Of a stretch of DNA of 64,000 nucleotides, positions 16,268-25,131 are shown one piece after another. Source of the DNA: Nocardia abscessus (GTDB lineage: Bacteria > Actinomycetota > Actinomycetes > Mycobacteriales > Mycobacteriaceae); NCBI RefSeq assembly GCF_015477775.1, contig NZ_JADLQO010000013.1:186001-250000 (forward strand). The letters run 5' to 3'. The notes below the pieces were generated by a model. It worked only from the letters and a program-made list of their open reading frames with translations. It was not told the DNA's origin and searched no databases. Numbering within the stretch: position 1 is the first letter of the stretch; every line of letters begins with the position of its first letter. Made by a program: the position numbers and the translations under genes.

Positions 16268-17386
16268 ATGGAGGGTCGGAGGGTGGCTGCTGCGCTCATT
16301 CGCCTGAAAGTCGAACTGCGTCAGAAACACTTGCAGACACACAGCGCCTTCTGCCGCGAGTACGACAGAGTTGCCCAGACGATCGACCCGGCCCTCGTGG
16401 GCACCTCACCCGGACGCGCACAGTTCCACCGTTGGTTATCCGGTGCATTGAAAGGGCTTCCCTACCCCCACCATTGCCGGGTCTTGGAGAAGATGTTCCC
16501 CGGCTACACTGCGGCGCAGTTGTTCGAGCCGTGCACCGACGACGAGCCGACCGCGCTCCTCGACACCGGCACTACGGAAGTCGACAGCCCCAGAGGACTG
16601 CTCGACGTCATCGAGAACCGCCTCACCCGACCAACTTTCGGTGTCGTCGACTGGACATCAGAACAGCCAGGGGACGCTTCGGGCTGGGATGCTGGGCTGG
16701 CAACAGACGATGGTCGAGGCATCAGCAAAGCAACCAAGCAACTCGCACAACGATTACTGCGGCTTGAGAGGGCCCAGCGTGTCAACAGTCGCGAGGTCAG
16801 CCAATTCGCCCACCTGGCCGGTCATATCATCGATCTCGATACCCGCATTGAAATCCAGATTAGGGGCGACGGATCGGCTCGCTTGACCTACCGCTACGAA
16901 ACACTGAATATGACGGACCGGCCGCTGACTCGTATGTCTCGAGAGCTGTGGTTCAAATACACCGACGGCAAGCTGGACATCAGACCGCTGCGTGAGAGCA
17001 GCCGTCGTCTCGCCATCCAGCGGATCCACGACACACCAAGCCTATCGAAATTTGCATGCCAACTTTCACCGGCCATCCAACCGGGCGAGTCTGCCGTAGT
17101 CGGCTACACCTGCGAAGGCGGCAAATTCGTCGACGAGCTGTACTGGCGGCAATCAATTCACCGATACACCCGACGCTTCAGCATCCACCTCCGACACGGC
17201 GATGCCGGGGACTTGATCAGCTGCTCCGCGGTCGAAGAACATCAAGACGGCGCGGAGAACTCCGCAACCGAAGACCTGATCTGGGACTACGACGGAGACG
17301 ACGTCATCGTCACGCTCACCCGGGAGTATCTACGCCCGAGCCAATCCGTCACACTACGCTGGGAGGTTTCTCATGAGCACTCGTGA
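16268..17386 (+). CDS. HTH-like regulatory protein with large sensor-like C-terminus
   Basis: 372 residues from ATG 16268 (GTG 16283, preceded by GGAGGG, is an alternative). Residues about 1-85 (ALIRLKVELRQKHLQTHSAF, AQFHRWLSGALKGLPYPHHC, then VLEKMFPGYTAAQLFEP) match the N-terminal XRE-like DNA-binding region of actinobacterial regulators. The C-terminal 200 residues form a beta-rich domain (DLDTRIEIQIRGDGSARLTY, then VTLTREYLRPSQSVTLRWEV) with no enzyme motif and probably bind a ligand or partner. It overlaps the metallopeptidase start by 14 bases, so the two are co-expressed, and it is divergent from the precursor operon. Confidence 0.7.
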   Translation: MEGRRVAAALIRLKVELRQKHLQTHSAFCREYDRVAQTIDPALVGTSPGRAQFHRWLSGALKGLPYPHHCRVLEKMFPGYTAAQLFEPCTDDEPTALLDTGTTEVDSPRGLLDVIENRLTRPTFGVVDWTSEQPGDASGWDAGLATDDGRGISKATKQLAQRLLRLERAQRVNSREVSQFAHLAGHIIDLDTRIEIQIRGDGSARLTYRYETLNMTDRPLTRMSRELWFKYTDGKLDIRPLRESSRRLAIQRIHDTPSLSKFACQLSPAIQPGESAVVGYTCEGGKFVDELYWRQSIHRYTRRFSIHLRHGDAGDLISCSAVEEHQDGAENSATEDLIWDYDGDDVIVTLTREYLRPSQSVTLRWEVSHEHS

Positions 17387-18557
17387 CGCCGTCGAGCACG
17401 CTATCCGGGCATGGAATCAGCACGAGATCGATCGAGGCGCGCCGGCCGTGATCGACTTCGATTTCTTCCCTCCTACGGGTGAGCCGCCAGGCCCCGTCGA
17501 CCGACTCGGCACCTTCGGACGGTTGAACGACCTGCTCCACGAGATCGACGAATCCTCGGTTGTGCAGCGAGTCAAAGGTGATCTCGCTTACTTGCGCGCG
17601 CTCATGGGCGAGCGGCCGGCCCTCGACGAGTATGTCCGTGCCACTCAGGGATGTCCGGCAGCCGGATGGTCGGCCGACTATGTCACCGCCAAGGGCGACA
17701 TCGCCCGCGGATGCCTCGATGCTCTCGGCGTCAGGTGGGGTGAAACTACCGCGGTTGATCTCGCCGCGATCGAAGGCCCACTCGATGCCTCCGCCGCGCC
17801 CGACGCGATCCGCGAAGCCGCAGTCGACTACGAGCCGGTCGTCCGCCGCGCGACTGGTACCGAGGCCGCATACGAGCTCACGATCGAGGAAGCGGATGTG
17901 GACGCCTATTGGGCGTACTGGCTCGACGGGGCTGGGCAACGAGTCCGGCTGCGGCTGAACACGCGCAACGCGATCTATACAAAGACCCAGGCCCGGCAGT
18001 TCGCACTGCATGAGGTCTTGGGCCATGGATTGCAGAGCGCCAGCATCGCCGCCCGTTGCGCTACCGAGGATGTCCCGTGGGTACGCCTGTCATCTGTCCA
18101 CGGTCCGCAACAAGTCTTGTTGGAAGGTTGGGCACAGGCAATGCCGCTGTTCATCGTGCCTGATGATGAGGCATTGGTTGCGCGGGTCCGGATCGATCAC
18201 TACACACAACTCGTCCGCGCCGAGTTGCACCTTGCTGTGAATGCCGGAACGCCCATCGAAGAATGTGCACGACACGCACGCTCTCGGATCCCATGGTGGA
18301 AAGACAGCCACATCGCCGACCTGCTGGCAGACCGGAGTACAAACCCACTGCTGAGGACCTACATGTGGGCATACGCCGCGGGCATCGACTGGTTCATCAA
18401 CCTCGCCGATGCGAACGCCACGGTCATCCGGAACGTACTTCATGCCGCCTACCAGGCCCCACTCACACCGGCCGACCTCGAAGAACTCTGGCCCGAGGGA
18501 CCCGCTGTCGGTGGCCCCGAAGATCGGATTCACCGACAGAACTCTGCATCTTCCTGA
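17373..18557 (+). CDS. HExxH zinc metallopeptidase, DUF885-like
   Basis: 394 residues. The zinc motif HEVLGH is at residues 213-218 and a third ligand is likely the Glu in LLEGWAQAMP near residue 251, the arrangement seen in gluzincin peptidases such as the DUF885 family. No signal peptide, so it is cytoplasmic. It overlaps the upstream regulator by 14 bases. Because no transglutaminase-like leader peptidase (lasso B2) is visible near the precursor, this enzyme is a candidate for leader removal, though a regulatory role with its coupled partner is equally open. Confidence 0.72.
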   Translation: MSTRDAVEHAIRAWNQHEIDRGAPAVIDFDFFPPTGEPPGPVDRLGTFGRLNDLLHEIDESSVVQRVKGDLAYLRALMGERPALDEYVRATQGCPAAGWSADYVTAKGDIARGCLDALGVRWGETTAVDLAAIEGPLDASAAPDAIREAAVDYEPVVRRATGTEAAYELTIEEADVDAYWAYWLDGAGQRVRLRLNTRNAIYTKTQARQFALHEVLGHGLQSASIAARCATEDVPWVRLSSVHGPQQVLLEGWAQAMPLFIVPDDEALVARVRIDHYTQLVRAELHLAVNAGTPIEECARHARSRIPWWKDSHIADLLADRSTNPLLRTYMWAYAAGIDWFINLADANATVIRNVLHAAYQAPLTPADLEELWPEGPAVGGPEDRIHRQNSASS

Positions 18558-18566
18558 CACTCTTAC
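18523..18566. repeat. Imperfect direct repeat, copy 1
   Basis: About 41 bases beginning GATCGGATTCACCGACAGAA match copy 2 at 19331-19375 with about five mismatches over the ungapped part. This copy covers the 3' end of the metallopeptidase gene; copy 2 lies beyond the GNAT gene. The pair may mark an insertion or duplication of the segment between. Confidence 0.55.
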
Positions 18567-18731
18567 GTCGAATACGGGCGTCGCTGCGCCCTACGATCGC
18601 GCAGAAGAAGTTGCGCCGTTGCCGCGATGCCTTTTGTCACGCCTAGTCGGCCGAAGCGTCGTCGTCCCAGCCGACATGACACGCCAGTTCCTACCAGGTT
18701 TGGTCCGAAAGATCCGCAACGAGGAGGGCCC

Positions 18732-19211
18732 GTGATAGTCACACCACTGCAGGTCGCGCACATCAGCGAAGTCCTCCAACTCATGGGGGTCGGGGAGCCC
18801 TTTGTTCGCGCACGCACCCTCTCTGACTACTGGCTCTATGCCGAACTGTTCGCCTCGACCTGCCCCATTGCGATCGGCGACGACAACACAATCACCGGAG
18901 CAGTGATCGCGTTCCGCAGCCAAGACGACCCCGTAGACGTGTACGTCCAGGACGTTGTGACCCACCCGCGGCACCGGCGACAAGGCATCGCACGAGCGCT
19001 GCTGCACAGCGTGCGATCGCAGGCCGAGAAGTGGGGCTGCGAACGCTTGTATTTGACGTCCGAACCCGATAACCAGGCAGCGCACGCCAGTTGGATAGCG
19101 CTCGGCTTCGCTAACCTGCCCGGCGACCACAAGATCAACGGCATATCCGTCACCACCCACTTCAAAGGACCAGACCGCAGCCGTGCAGTCTACGAACTGC
19201 CCCTGACCTGA
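18732..19211 (+). CDS. GNAT family N-acetyltransferase
   Basis: 159 residues from GTG 18732, preceded by GAGGAGGG. The acetyl-CoA binding motif A is VVTHPRHRRQGIARALL (R/Q-x-x-G-x-G/A type) near residue 80, followed by the usual LTSEPDNQAAHASWIALGF. It should transfer an acetyl group from acetyl-CoA to an amine of an unknown small molecule or peptide. It follows the metallopeptidase by 174 bases on the same strand and could be part of the RiPP locus or the first of the enzyme cluster to its right. Confidence 0.85.
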   Translation: MIVTPLQVAHISEVLQLMGVGEPFVRARTLSDYWLYAELFASTCPIAIGDDNTITGAVIAFRSQDDPVDVYVQDVVTHPRHRRQGIARALLHSVRSQAEKWGCERLYLTSEPDNQAAHASWIALGFANLPGDHKINGISVTTHFKGPDRSRAVYELPLT

Positions 19212-19505
19212 AGGGCGAAGCCAGCAAGTGGCTCGCAAGGGTGCGCCGACCGGCCACGGGATGGGTTGTTACCGAATCAGACCTGCCGTAAGGCAGGCCA
19301 CGGCCAAGCAGCGCCGCCGAGGCGCTACATGATCCGATTCACCGACGGAACTCGGCATCTTCCTGACGCTGTTGCCGTCCTATTCGGCTGCGCTTGGAAT
19401 CTCCCTCGTGTACAACCGGTCTTGCGTCTGCTGCCAGGCATTTTCGAGGGTGTGCAGCCGGGCGCGGCGCAGTGGGCTATCCGGTGGTTCGTGGTGGAGA
19501 CGCAG
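19212..19505. repeat. Non-coding stretch holding copy 2 of the direct repeat (19331-19375)
   Basis: No gene accepted in these 294 bases. The repeat copy begins GATCCGATTCACCGACGGAA. One frame across it reads RFTDGTRHLPDA, the other copy's alternative frame reads GFTDRTLHLPDT, so both may descend from a once-coding duplicated end. Confidence 0.4.
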
Positions 19506-20245
19506 CTACCGGGTGAGCACGATGGCCAGGTTGACGACGAAGGGCGCCTCGATCCCGGTGGCCGCGGCGACGGTGTCGCTGCGGTTCTTCAGCTTCGGCA
19601 TGGCGGCGCCGAGCTGGGTGTGCAGCATCGCCAGGTCGAATCCGGGCAGGAACAGGCCGGTGAACTCCCAATCCACCAGGGTTGTGGTGCCGTCGTCGCA
19701 CAGTAGGATGTTGCTGGCCAACGGATCGCCGTGATTGACCTCGTCGGGCGTACCGGCACGATCCAGCAGGCGCAGGAGAGCGTCGCGGTCGGCGTCACTG
19801 AGGTAGCCCCGAGAGTGATAGCGGTGGATCCGGTCGCGGTAGTCGAAAACCACGTCGAACGCTCCGGTAGGCGGAACCCACCGGTTCAAGCCCTCGATCG
19901 TCTGCAGTATCGCGTCGATCTCGTTGTCGGTGAGCTGCCTCTCAGGATAACGATCATGATCGAGCGGCCGCCCGTTCACCCATTTCAACGCCATGAGCCG
20001 ACTGCGGTCGGTGTAGAGCAGACGCGGCACCGGTAGCGGCGGCGGGGCGCTGGCGGCATCTCGTACACGCCGAGCTCATGCTGCCATCTATCGGCCCAGA
20101 ACGGATCGAGGCCGAGCAAGCATTTCATTGCCACAGGCCGCCGAGGGCGCCTGTCCCCAGCAGCGTCTTGCCGGTGCAGCACGGCGCCGATGCGGATTCC
20201 GGCGGCCTCGGTAGCGGCAGTGATCTCACACGGCAGGCTCGCCAC
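19506..20245 (-). pseudogene. Aminoglycoside-phosphotransferase-family kinase, frameshifted
   Basis: Read through a one-base gap near 20045-20055, the two frames join into one APH/choline-kinase-type protein: the N-terminal frame has AGDRRPRRPVAMKCLLGLDP (with the nucleotide-binding Lys) and HELGVYEM; the C-terminal frame has the catalytic HGDPLASNILLCDDG and LVDWEFTGL (the DxD/DFE position). Such kinases phosphorylate aminoglycosides, macrolides or small amino-alcohols. The break falls in a CCGCC-rich tract and could be a real mutation or an assembly error. The start is taken as GTG 20245. Confidence 0.72.
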
Positions 20246-20270
20246 GGCATTCGTCCTCGATCGTGGGTGA

Positions 20271-20813
20271 TCAGTCGATCCAGTATCGCCGTATCTGACT
20301 GCCGTCTGTCCAGGGCTCGACCGATTCCAGTACGCCGCCGCAGGATTCGATGATGCGCCGAGAAGCGAGGTTGGCGTCGTCGCAGGTGATGAGGATCCGG
20401 TCGATGCCGATCGCACGGGCAACGGTGAGGCTGTGGCGGAGGATCGCGGTGCCGTAGCCGCGGCGCCGAAATGGTGCGAGGACGCCGTAGCCGATGTGAC
20501 CGCCTCGCCGGCGTAATGCGTCGTTGAGGGTGTGCCGGATAGACGTGCGGCCGACGACTTGGTCGTCGACGGTGGCGACCAGGTAGGTGGCCGCGACGGT
20601 ACCGCCGGGCAGATTGATTCCCTGCCGGTAGTCCTTCAGCACCGACAGGTACAGCTCCCAGGGCATGGCCGGTGTGAGCCCCAGCGCGAAGGTGAACTCG
20701 TCGCTGTTGGCCATGGCCTCATGCGCCGCGCGGACCACCTGTTCATCCGACTCCCGCAGCGGCCGTAGCCGCACCGTATCGAGGACGGTCGTGGTCTTCG
20801 GGGCAGGTGACAT
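20271..20813 (-). CDS. GNAT family N-acetyltransferase (RimJ/RimL-like)
   Basis: 180 residues from ATG 20813. The pattern RLRPLRESDEQVVRAAHEAM at the N-terminus and the acetyl-CoA motif YGVLAPFRRRGYGTAILRHS, followed by ITCDDANLASRRIIESCGG, are typical of the group that acetylates ribosomal proteins or small molecules. Downstream on the same strand is the frameshifted kinase. Substrate unknown. Confidence 0.87.
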   Translation of the reverse strand: MSPAPKTTTVLDTVRLRPLRESDEQVVRAAHEAMANSDEFTFALGLTPAMPWELYLSVLKDYRQGINLPGGTVAATYLVATVDDQVVGRTSIRHTLNDALRRRGGHIGYGVLAPFRRRGYGTAILRHSLTVARAIGIDRILITCDDANLASRRIIESCGGVLESVEPWTDGSQIRRYWID

Positions 20814-20905
20814 GACCCGAACCGTAGCCAGCGAGACGGCGCATCGTCGACGGATTTTCGCCCCTACCGGTATTGGCGCTCGGCTGCGCGTGCTGGCCGG
20901 GGGGC

Positions 20906-21730
20906 TCACGGCCTGGCTGCGGATTCTCCGATCAGCCAGTCAATCGTCGCCGCGATGGCTTTGTCTTCCCGCTCCCGCGAGTCGAACCCGTGGTCTGATC
21001 CGCTGATGGTGTGCAGCGTGGTATCCGGCCGCGCCGGCGCGGTGTCGGTGCTGATCCGGTAGGCGACGGCTGTGTCCTGGTCGCCGTGGACGATCAGGGT
21101 CGGAATCCGGCTGGCCAGGAAATCATCCAGCGGCCGATAGCATGCAAACTCGCAGAACAGCACGCTGCCTAGTTCGAACTGGCCGTCGACAACGAGGAAG
21201 CCGTCGTCGACGAGCCGTTGCTGCTGCTTAGGACCGAAGTTCTGTATTTCCCACGACAATTGCGGTTCGACGAAGGTGCGCCGGAGATCAAGTACTGGGT
21301 TCCACAACACGAACCGATGCAGACCATCGGCTAGCCACGGCAACGATAGAACCGTGGGGACCGCGCCGAAGCTGGCCGCGACGATCGAGACGGGGCCCGC
21401 GAAGCGTGCACGCACGCGCTCCATCGCGGCCTGCAGATCCAGGCACTCGCCTGATATCGTCACTCCTCGTTGAGTTCCGCCGGAATTCCCGTGGCCGCGG
21501 AAAGAGAACCGCACGACGTCGAACGCCGCTGCCGTCACATGTTCGGCCAGCCGGACGAGCATGCCTGCGCCTTCGTCCATGTCCACGGTGATGCCATGCA
21601 CCAGCAGCACCGCTCCACGAGTCGGCGCGGTAGCCGGGTGAACGGCGGCCGCAAGCCGGATGCCATCTACCGAGATCACGTCGACACGCTGCATCAGTAA
21701 CACCCGAATCAGGAGCCTGTTGGCGCTCAC
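20906..21730 (-). CDS. Alpha/beta hydrolase
   Basis: 274 residues from a GTG that overlaps the methyltransferase stop as GTGA. Oxyanion-hole segment LLVHGITVDMDEGAG, nucleophile in IVAASFGAVP (A-x-S-x-G variant), acid in LIVHGDQDTAV and base in SGSDHGFD form a complete catalytic triad. No signal peptide. Co-translated with a methyltransferase, which suggests both act on one small molecule. A GNAT gene follows 92 bases downstream on the same strand. Confidence 0.85.
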   Translation of the reverse strand: MSANRLLIRVLLMQRVDVISVDGIRLAAAVHPATAPTRGAVLLVHGITVDMDEGAGMLVRLAEHVTAAAFDVVRFSFRGHGNSGGTQRGVTISGECLDLQAAMERVRARFAGPVSIVAASFGAVPTVLSLPWLADGLHRFVLWNPVLDLRRTFVEPQLSWEIQNFGPKQQQRLVDDGFLVVDGQFELGSVLFCEFACYRPLDDFLASRIPTLIVHGDQDTAVAYRISTDTAPARPDTTLHTISGSDHGFDSREREDKAIAATIDWLIGESAARP

Positions 21731-22533
21731 CGTCGCTCCGGGACACCCTCCCGTAGTGCTGCCGGGGCGGCGATGATGTGGAAGAACCGGGCCGTGTAGA
21801 TGTAGGGCACGCGATCGGCCAGGGCGAGTTCGAGTCGTTCCAGCTTTGTGTAGAACTCGGGATCGGCCTTTTGAGACTCGCTGGTGATGTAGTCGCAGAC
21901 ACTACGGACCCCGTACCTGGCGATCACCTGCAGACCAGCGGCTGCCAGGTCGGTTTCGACATTCTCGGGAAAGCATGCTCGCGTCCCGGCTTGGTAAGCG
22001 GCGCTGTACCGAGCTGAGGAATCGAGCAATCGCAACGCTTCATCCAGATCCAACGTGCGGACCGCAGACAGCAGAGGGTCGGCGTGCGCGTTCGGTGCCA
22101 GCACCGAAACCACGCCATCAGCGCGGAGCGGGCTGGCCATCGCCTCGAACACCCCGCTGGGGTCGGAGACGTACTGCAGCACGTTGTGCAACATGACCGC
22201 ATCGACGCCATTGGCCTCGAAATCGCGGCCAATGGCGGCGACGTCACCAAGGTGAGTGCTGATGCGTGGCGTCAGTCCTCGTTCAGCCGCAGTCGAACGT
22301 GCTTCGGCGAGTGACTCTTCGGAGATATCCACAATGGCGACATGGTGCCCGCGCGCAGCTAGTTCGATCGCATCGAGCCCGTTGCCTCCACCGATATCCA
22401 ACACCGACAAAGGCCGGTCCGGGAGGTGCCGGGACAGGTTCGCGGCGACGATCCGGTACCGCAACCGTCCCCACGGACTCGACTGCCACTGCCGGAACTC
22501 CGACAATCTGTCGTCGAACATCGACTGGCTCAT
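21727..22533 (-). CDS. SAM-dependent class I methyltransferase
   Basis: 268 residues from ATG 22533, preceded by GGAAGG; upstream in-frame starts lack a good ribosome binding site. Motif I is VLDIGGGNGLDAIEL near residue 43, motif II HVAIVDISEESL, and motif IV AVMLHNVLQYV. The C-terminal part FFHIIAAP resembles small-molecule or tRNA uridine (CmoA/SmtA-like) methyltransferases. Overlaps the hydrolase gene. Confidence 0.87.
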   Translation of the reverse strand: MSQSMFDDRLSEFRQWQSSPWGRLRYRIVAANLSRHLPDRPLSVLDIGGGNGLDAIELAARGHHVAIVDISEESLAEARSTAAERGLTPRISTHLGDVAAIGRDFEANGVDAVMLHNVLQYVSDPSGVFEAMASPLRADGVVSVLAPNAHADPLLSAVRTLDLDEALRLLDSSARYSAAYQAGTRACFPENVETDLAAAGLQVIARYGVRSVCDYITSESQKADPEFYTKLERLELALADRVPYIYTARFFHIIAAPAALREGVPERR

Positions 22534-22607
22534 GCAAGGCCCTTCCCCGGTCGTCATAGTAGAGGTGATCCGGCCAGCACCGCTGCGCCACGGTGTCAGG
22601 ACAGTAT

Positions 22608-22945
22608 TCACCGCTGTGGTGTGGTCAACCATGGAGTCGAAAGATCTCGGTCGGTTACAGGCCTGGCATCGAGTTTGCGGAGGAACCGGCCGAAATGCGG
22701 GTCGGACTCAGAAAGAGCGTAGCCATCGATGTTCCACCAGTAGCCGCTATCGAATTCCGCTGGGTCGAGGGTATATTCGCGCGACCCGTCTCCTGTGATG
22801 ACATGCCACAGTGAAACCTCCACGTGTCCGGCGTCGCGGCCGACCGTGGTGGTCACATTGAGGAACAGCGGATCTGGAACCGGTCGTGCTGAAGTTCGGG
22901 TCGATGGGTAGTTCCTCGGCGGCTTCGCGCCGGGCGGTTTGCCAG
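22608..22945 (-). pseudogene. NUDIX hydrolase remnant
   Basis: The C-terminal two thirds of a NUDIX protein are readable: DPLFLNVTTTVGRDAGHVEV, then LDPAEFDSGYWWNIDGYALS and DPHFGRFLRKL. The Nudix-box helix REAAEELPIDPNF is in another frame just upstream, and the glycine-rich start of the box is gone. The gene is thus frameshifted and truncated at its 5' end. A complete, different NUDIX gene lies at 25132. Confidence 0.7.
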
Positions 22946-23000
22946 CGGGTACTCCCATCGTATGGGTGTGCAACCTCCGCATTGTGCGGCCGTGTGGCGG

Positions 23001-23939
23001 TTACGGCCATGCGAGTCGTCGACGCAGCCATTCTCGTGACACCTGCGCTGAGCGTGCTTGGTGGAGGCGAAGTTTCGGTGACCGTGGCGGTGCGGGCATG
23101 CGGCTGTTGCGCGCCCAGTAGCCGGCCAGCGCAGCGAGGAAGGCATCGACAGCGACCGGATCGGTTGCGCGGGTGACCGGGTGCGTGGTGAGGATCGGGC
23201 CGGGGTCGATTCCGCTGGCGGCTATCGATGGTGCCAGCGAGACGAGTTCGATCCAGGCGGCGCCGAGGCACGGCCAGGCCCAGTCGATCACCGCGACGGT
23301 GCCGTCGGGGCGCAGGAGCATGTTGTCCGGCCGCAGGTCGGTGTGCAGCAGAGTTGCGCCGTCAGCGTGTTCGGGCCAGGTCGATTCCAGGGCGGCGAGC
23401 CGGTCGAGATTGCGCAGCGACCAGCTGTCGAGGTCGGCAGGTGGCCCGTGCTCGGCGAACTGTCGCCAGCCGTTCAGCTCCGGCCCGTAGCTGTCGGCAA
23501 TAGTGGGTGCCTCGGGGAGGGGACTGGGCGTCAGCGCGTTCACCAACTGTTCGACGGTGGCGAGCACCGCGTTCAGCTCGCCCGGCCGGTCGAGGCGGGG
23601 ATGGCGGCCGTCGACGTCGTCGAACACCACGGCGAACCACCCGGCAATGTCGATCATGAACTGCACCGACGGTGTCGGCACTGTGCGGGGTAACCGCGCT
23701 GCGGTGCCTGCCTCGGTCTGGTACATCCCGCACAGAGCGTCGTCACGGTTGATCGCCTTCACGAAAACCCTGCGGCTGTCGGTCAACAGCAGCCGCGCGG
23801 CCGTGCCGTGGCTGAACCCACCCGGCTGCGTGACCGCTGACCGCACCCGGGAGCCGAGGCGGCGCTCGATCCCGGCGCGTACCGGCTGCGGCAGCTCATG
23901 CCATTCGATCCGCGTCGCGGTGCCTGCGTCGTTGGCCAT
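23001..23939 (-). CDS. Aminoglycoside phosphotransferase family kinase
   Basis: 312 residues from ATG 23939. The ATP-binding region has GGFSHGTAARLLL and FVKAINRD (catalytic Lys), and the phosphate-transfer site is LLHTDLRPDNMLLRPDG (H-x-D-x-x-x-x-N) followed by VIDWAWPCLGA. The protein is intact. It could inactivate an aminoglycoside or phosphorylate another alcohol; the sequence alone does not separate these. Longer readings run into the dapA remnant upstream. Confidence 0.87.
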   Translation of the reverse strand: MANDAGTATRIEWHELPQPVRAGIERRLGSRVRSAVTQPGGFSHGTAARLLLTDSRRVFVKAINRDDALCGMYQTEAGTAARLPRTVPTPSVQFMIDIAGWFAVVFDDVDGRHPRLDRPGELNAVLATVEQLVNALTPSPLPEAPTIADSYGPELNGWRQFAEHGPPADLDSWSLRNLDRLAALESTWPEHADGATLLHTDLRPDNMLLRPDGTVAVIDWAWPCLGAAWIELVSLAPSIAASGIDPGPILTTHPVTRATDPVAVDAFLAALAGYWARNSRMPAPPRSPKLRLHQARSAQVSREWLRRRLAWP

Positions 23940-24019
23940 GGCACCATCGTGGGCTCGAGCACCGCCGACCTCCAGTTCTTTTTTCGAGGCAGGCGCGATG
24001 ACCGTACGTCGTGTGCGGT

Positions 24020-24915
24020 GGCAGAGCACGGCATCTATTGCGGGTATGACGTCGGCGCGCATGAACCGTCGAATTCGTTTGCGCTGGAGTGCATCCTCGG
24101 TACCAGCGGTGTGCGAACATGAGCCGGGAACCCGGGGCAATCGCGCGTCAACCGCAGCCTTGATAAACGCGATGTCCGACAATGGCACCGCCTTGCGGGT
24201 ATCGGTGTAGTCGTCGAGGTTGCGCTGCCACGACCGCGCACAGTCCAACTCGCCACGAGCTGCTGCTGCGGTGATCGCCACCAGCAGTTCGGCGACCGGG
24301 CCGCCCGCGCCGGTGACGACTTCGTCGAGTCCCAGCTCGGTGAGTCACACTGGGGCGCGGTCGTCGCCGAGAAACACAGACAGTCGCGGGCAGCGGGTCT
24401 TGTACTCGCGCGTCGCCGCACGATCCTTGCCGGGGTCTTTCACCCCCACTACTTGCGGGAAATCTGCGGCCAGCCGCGCCACCACGGTGGGAAGAGTGGG
24501 TTCGCGGTGTGACGCGGGAAGTTGTACAGCAGCCACGGCTTGCCGGATGCGGCCAGTACCTGCCGGAAGAACTGCTCGATTCCCGCCTCGGGTGCGGCGG
24601 CGAAGAAGTACGGGGTGATCGCCGCCAGCACGTCGGCATGCTGCTGAGCATGCTGCACCGCCGCGATGGCATCGGCCGTAGCGGTTGCGCCGACGTGCGC
24701 GATCAGTGTGCCAGCCCACGTGCTGCGACTGTGCTCGGTCACCGCCCGGCGTTCACCAAGGGTGAGGCTGGCGAACTCCCCCGCGTCCCGTTCACGAGGA
24801 TCGCGCTCACGCCAGTGGCCGTTAGGAACTTCAGGTAGTCTGTCAACCCGGCGAAATCCACCTCGGCGGAGGGCTGGAACGGTGTCACCGCGGCCACGAT
24901 CGCAGAACTCAGCAT
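24020..24915 (-). pseudogene. Broken DapA-family (dihydrodipicolinate synthase-like) gene
   Basis: Three successive frames reconstruct a copy of the intact DapA-like protein at 53260: MLSSAIVAAVTPFQPSAEVD and ILVNGTRG in one frame, GEFASLTLGERRAVTEH through YNFPRHTANP in a second, VGVKDPGKDRAATREYKTRC through GDDRAPV in a third, then a stop and AVPLSDIAFIKAAVDARLP. At least two frameshifts and one stop make it non-functional. It sits upstream of an APH-type kinase gene. A decayed paralogue is the simplest reading. Confidence 0.78.
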
Positions 24916-25131
24916 GTCCTGATTCAACCGCTCCGGCCGATGGTTCAACATCGCCGGACAACCCCCAGACCGTGCCCGACCGCGACCGCCGGCGGGAAGG
25001 CAGCGCGCATCGCCGCAGAACGAAGCCAACCTGGACGGGACTCGCGGCTCGAATAGTTATTCGTCACACAGAACTCGCGCATGCATCCGGCGATGGCTCG
25101 TCGACGATCAGCCCAGGGAAGGACACTATGG

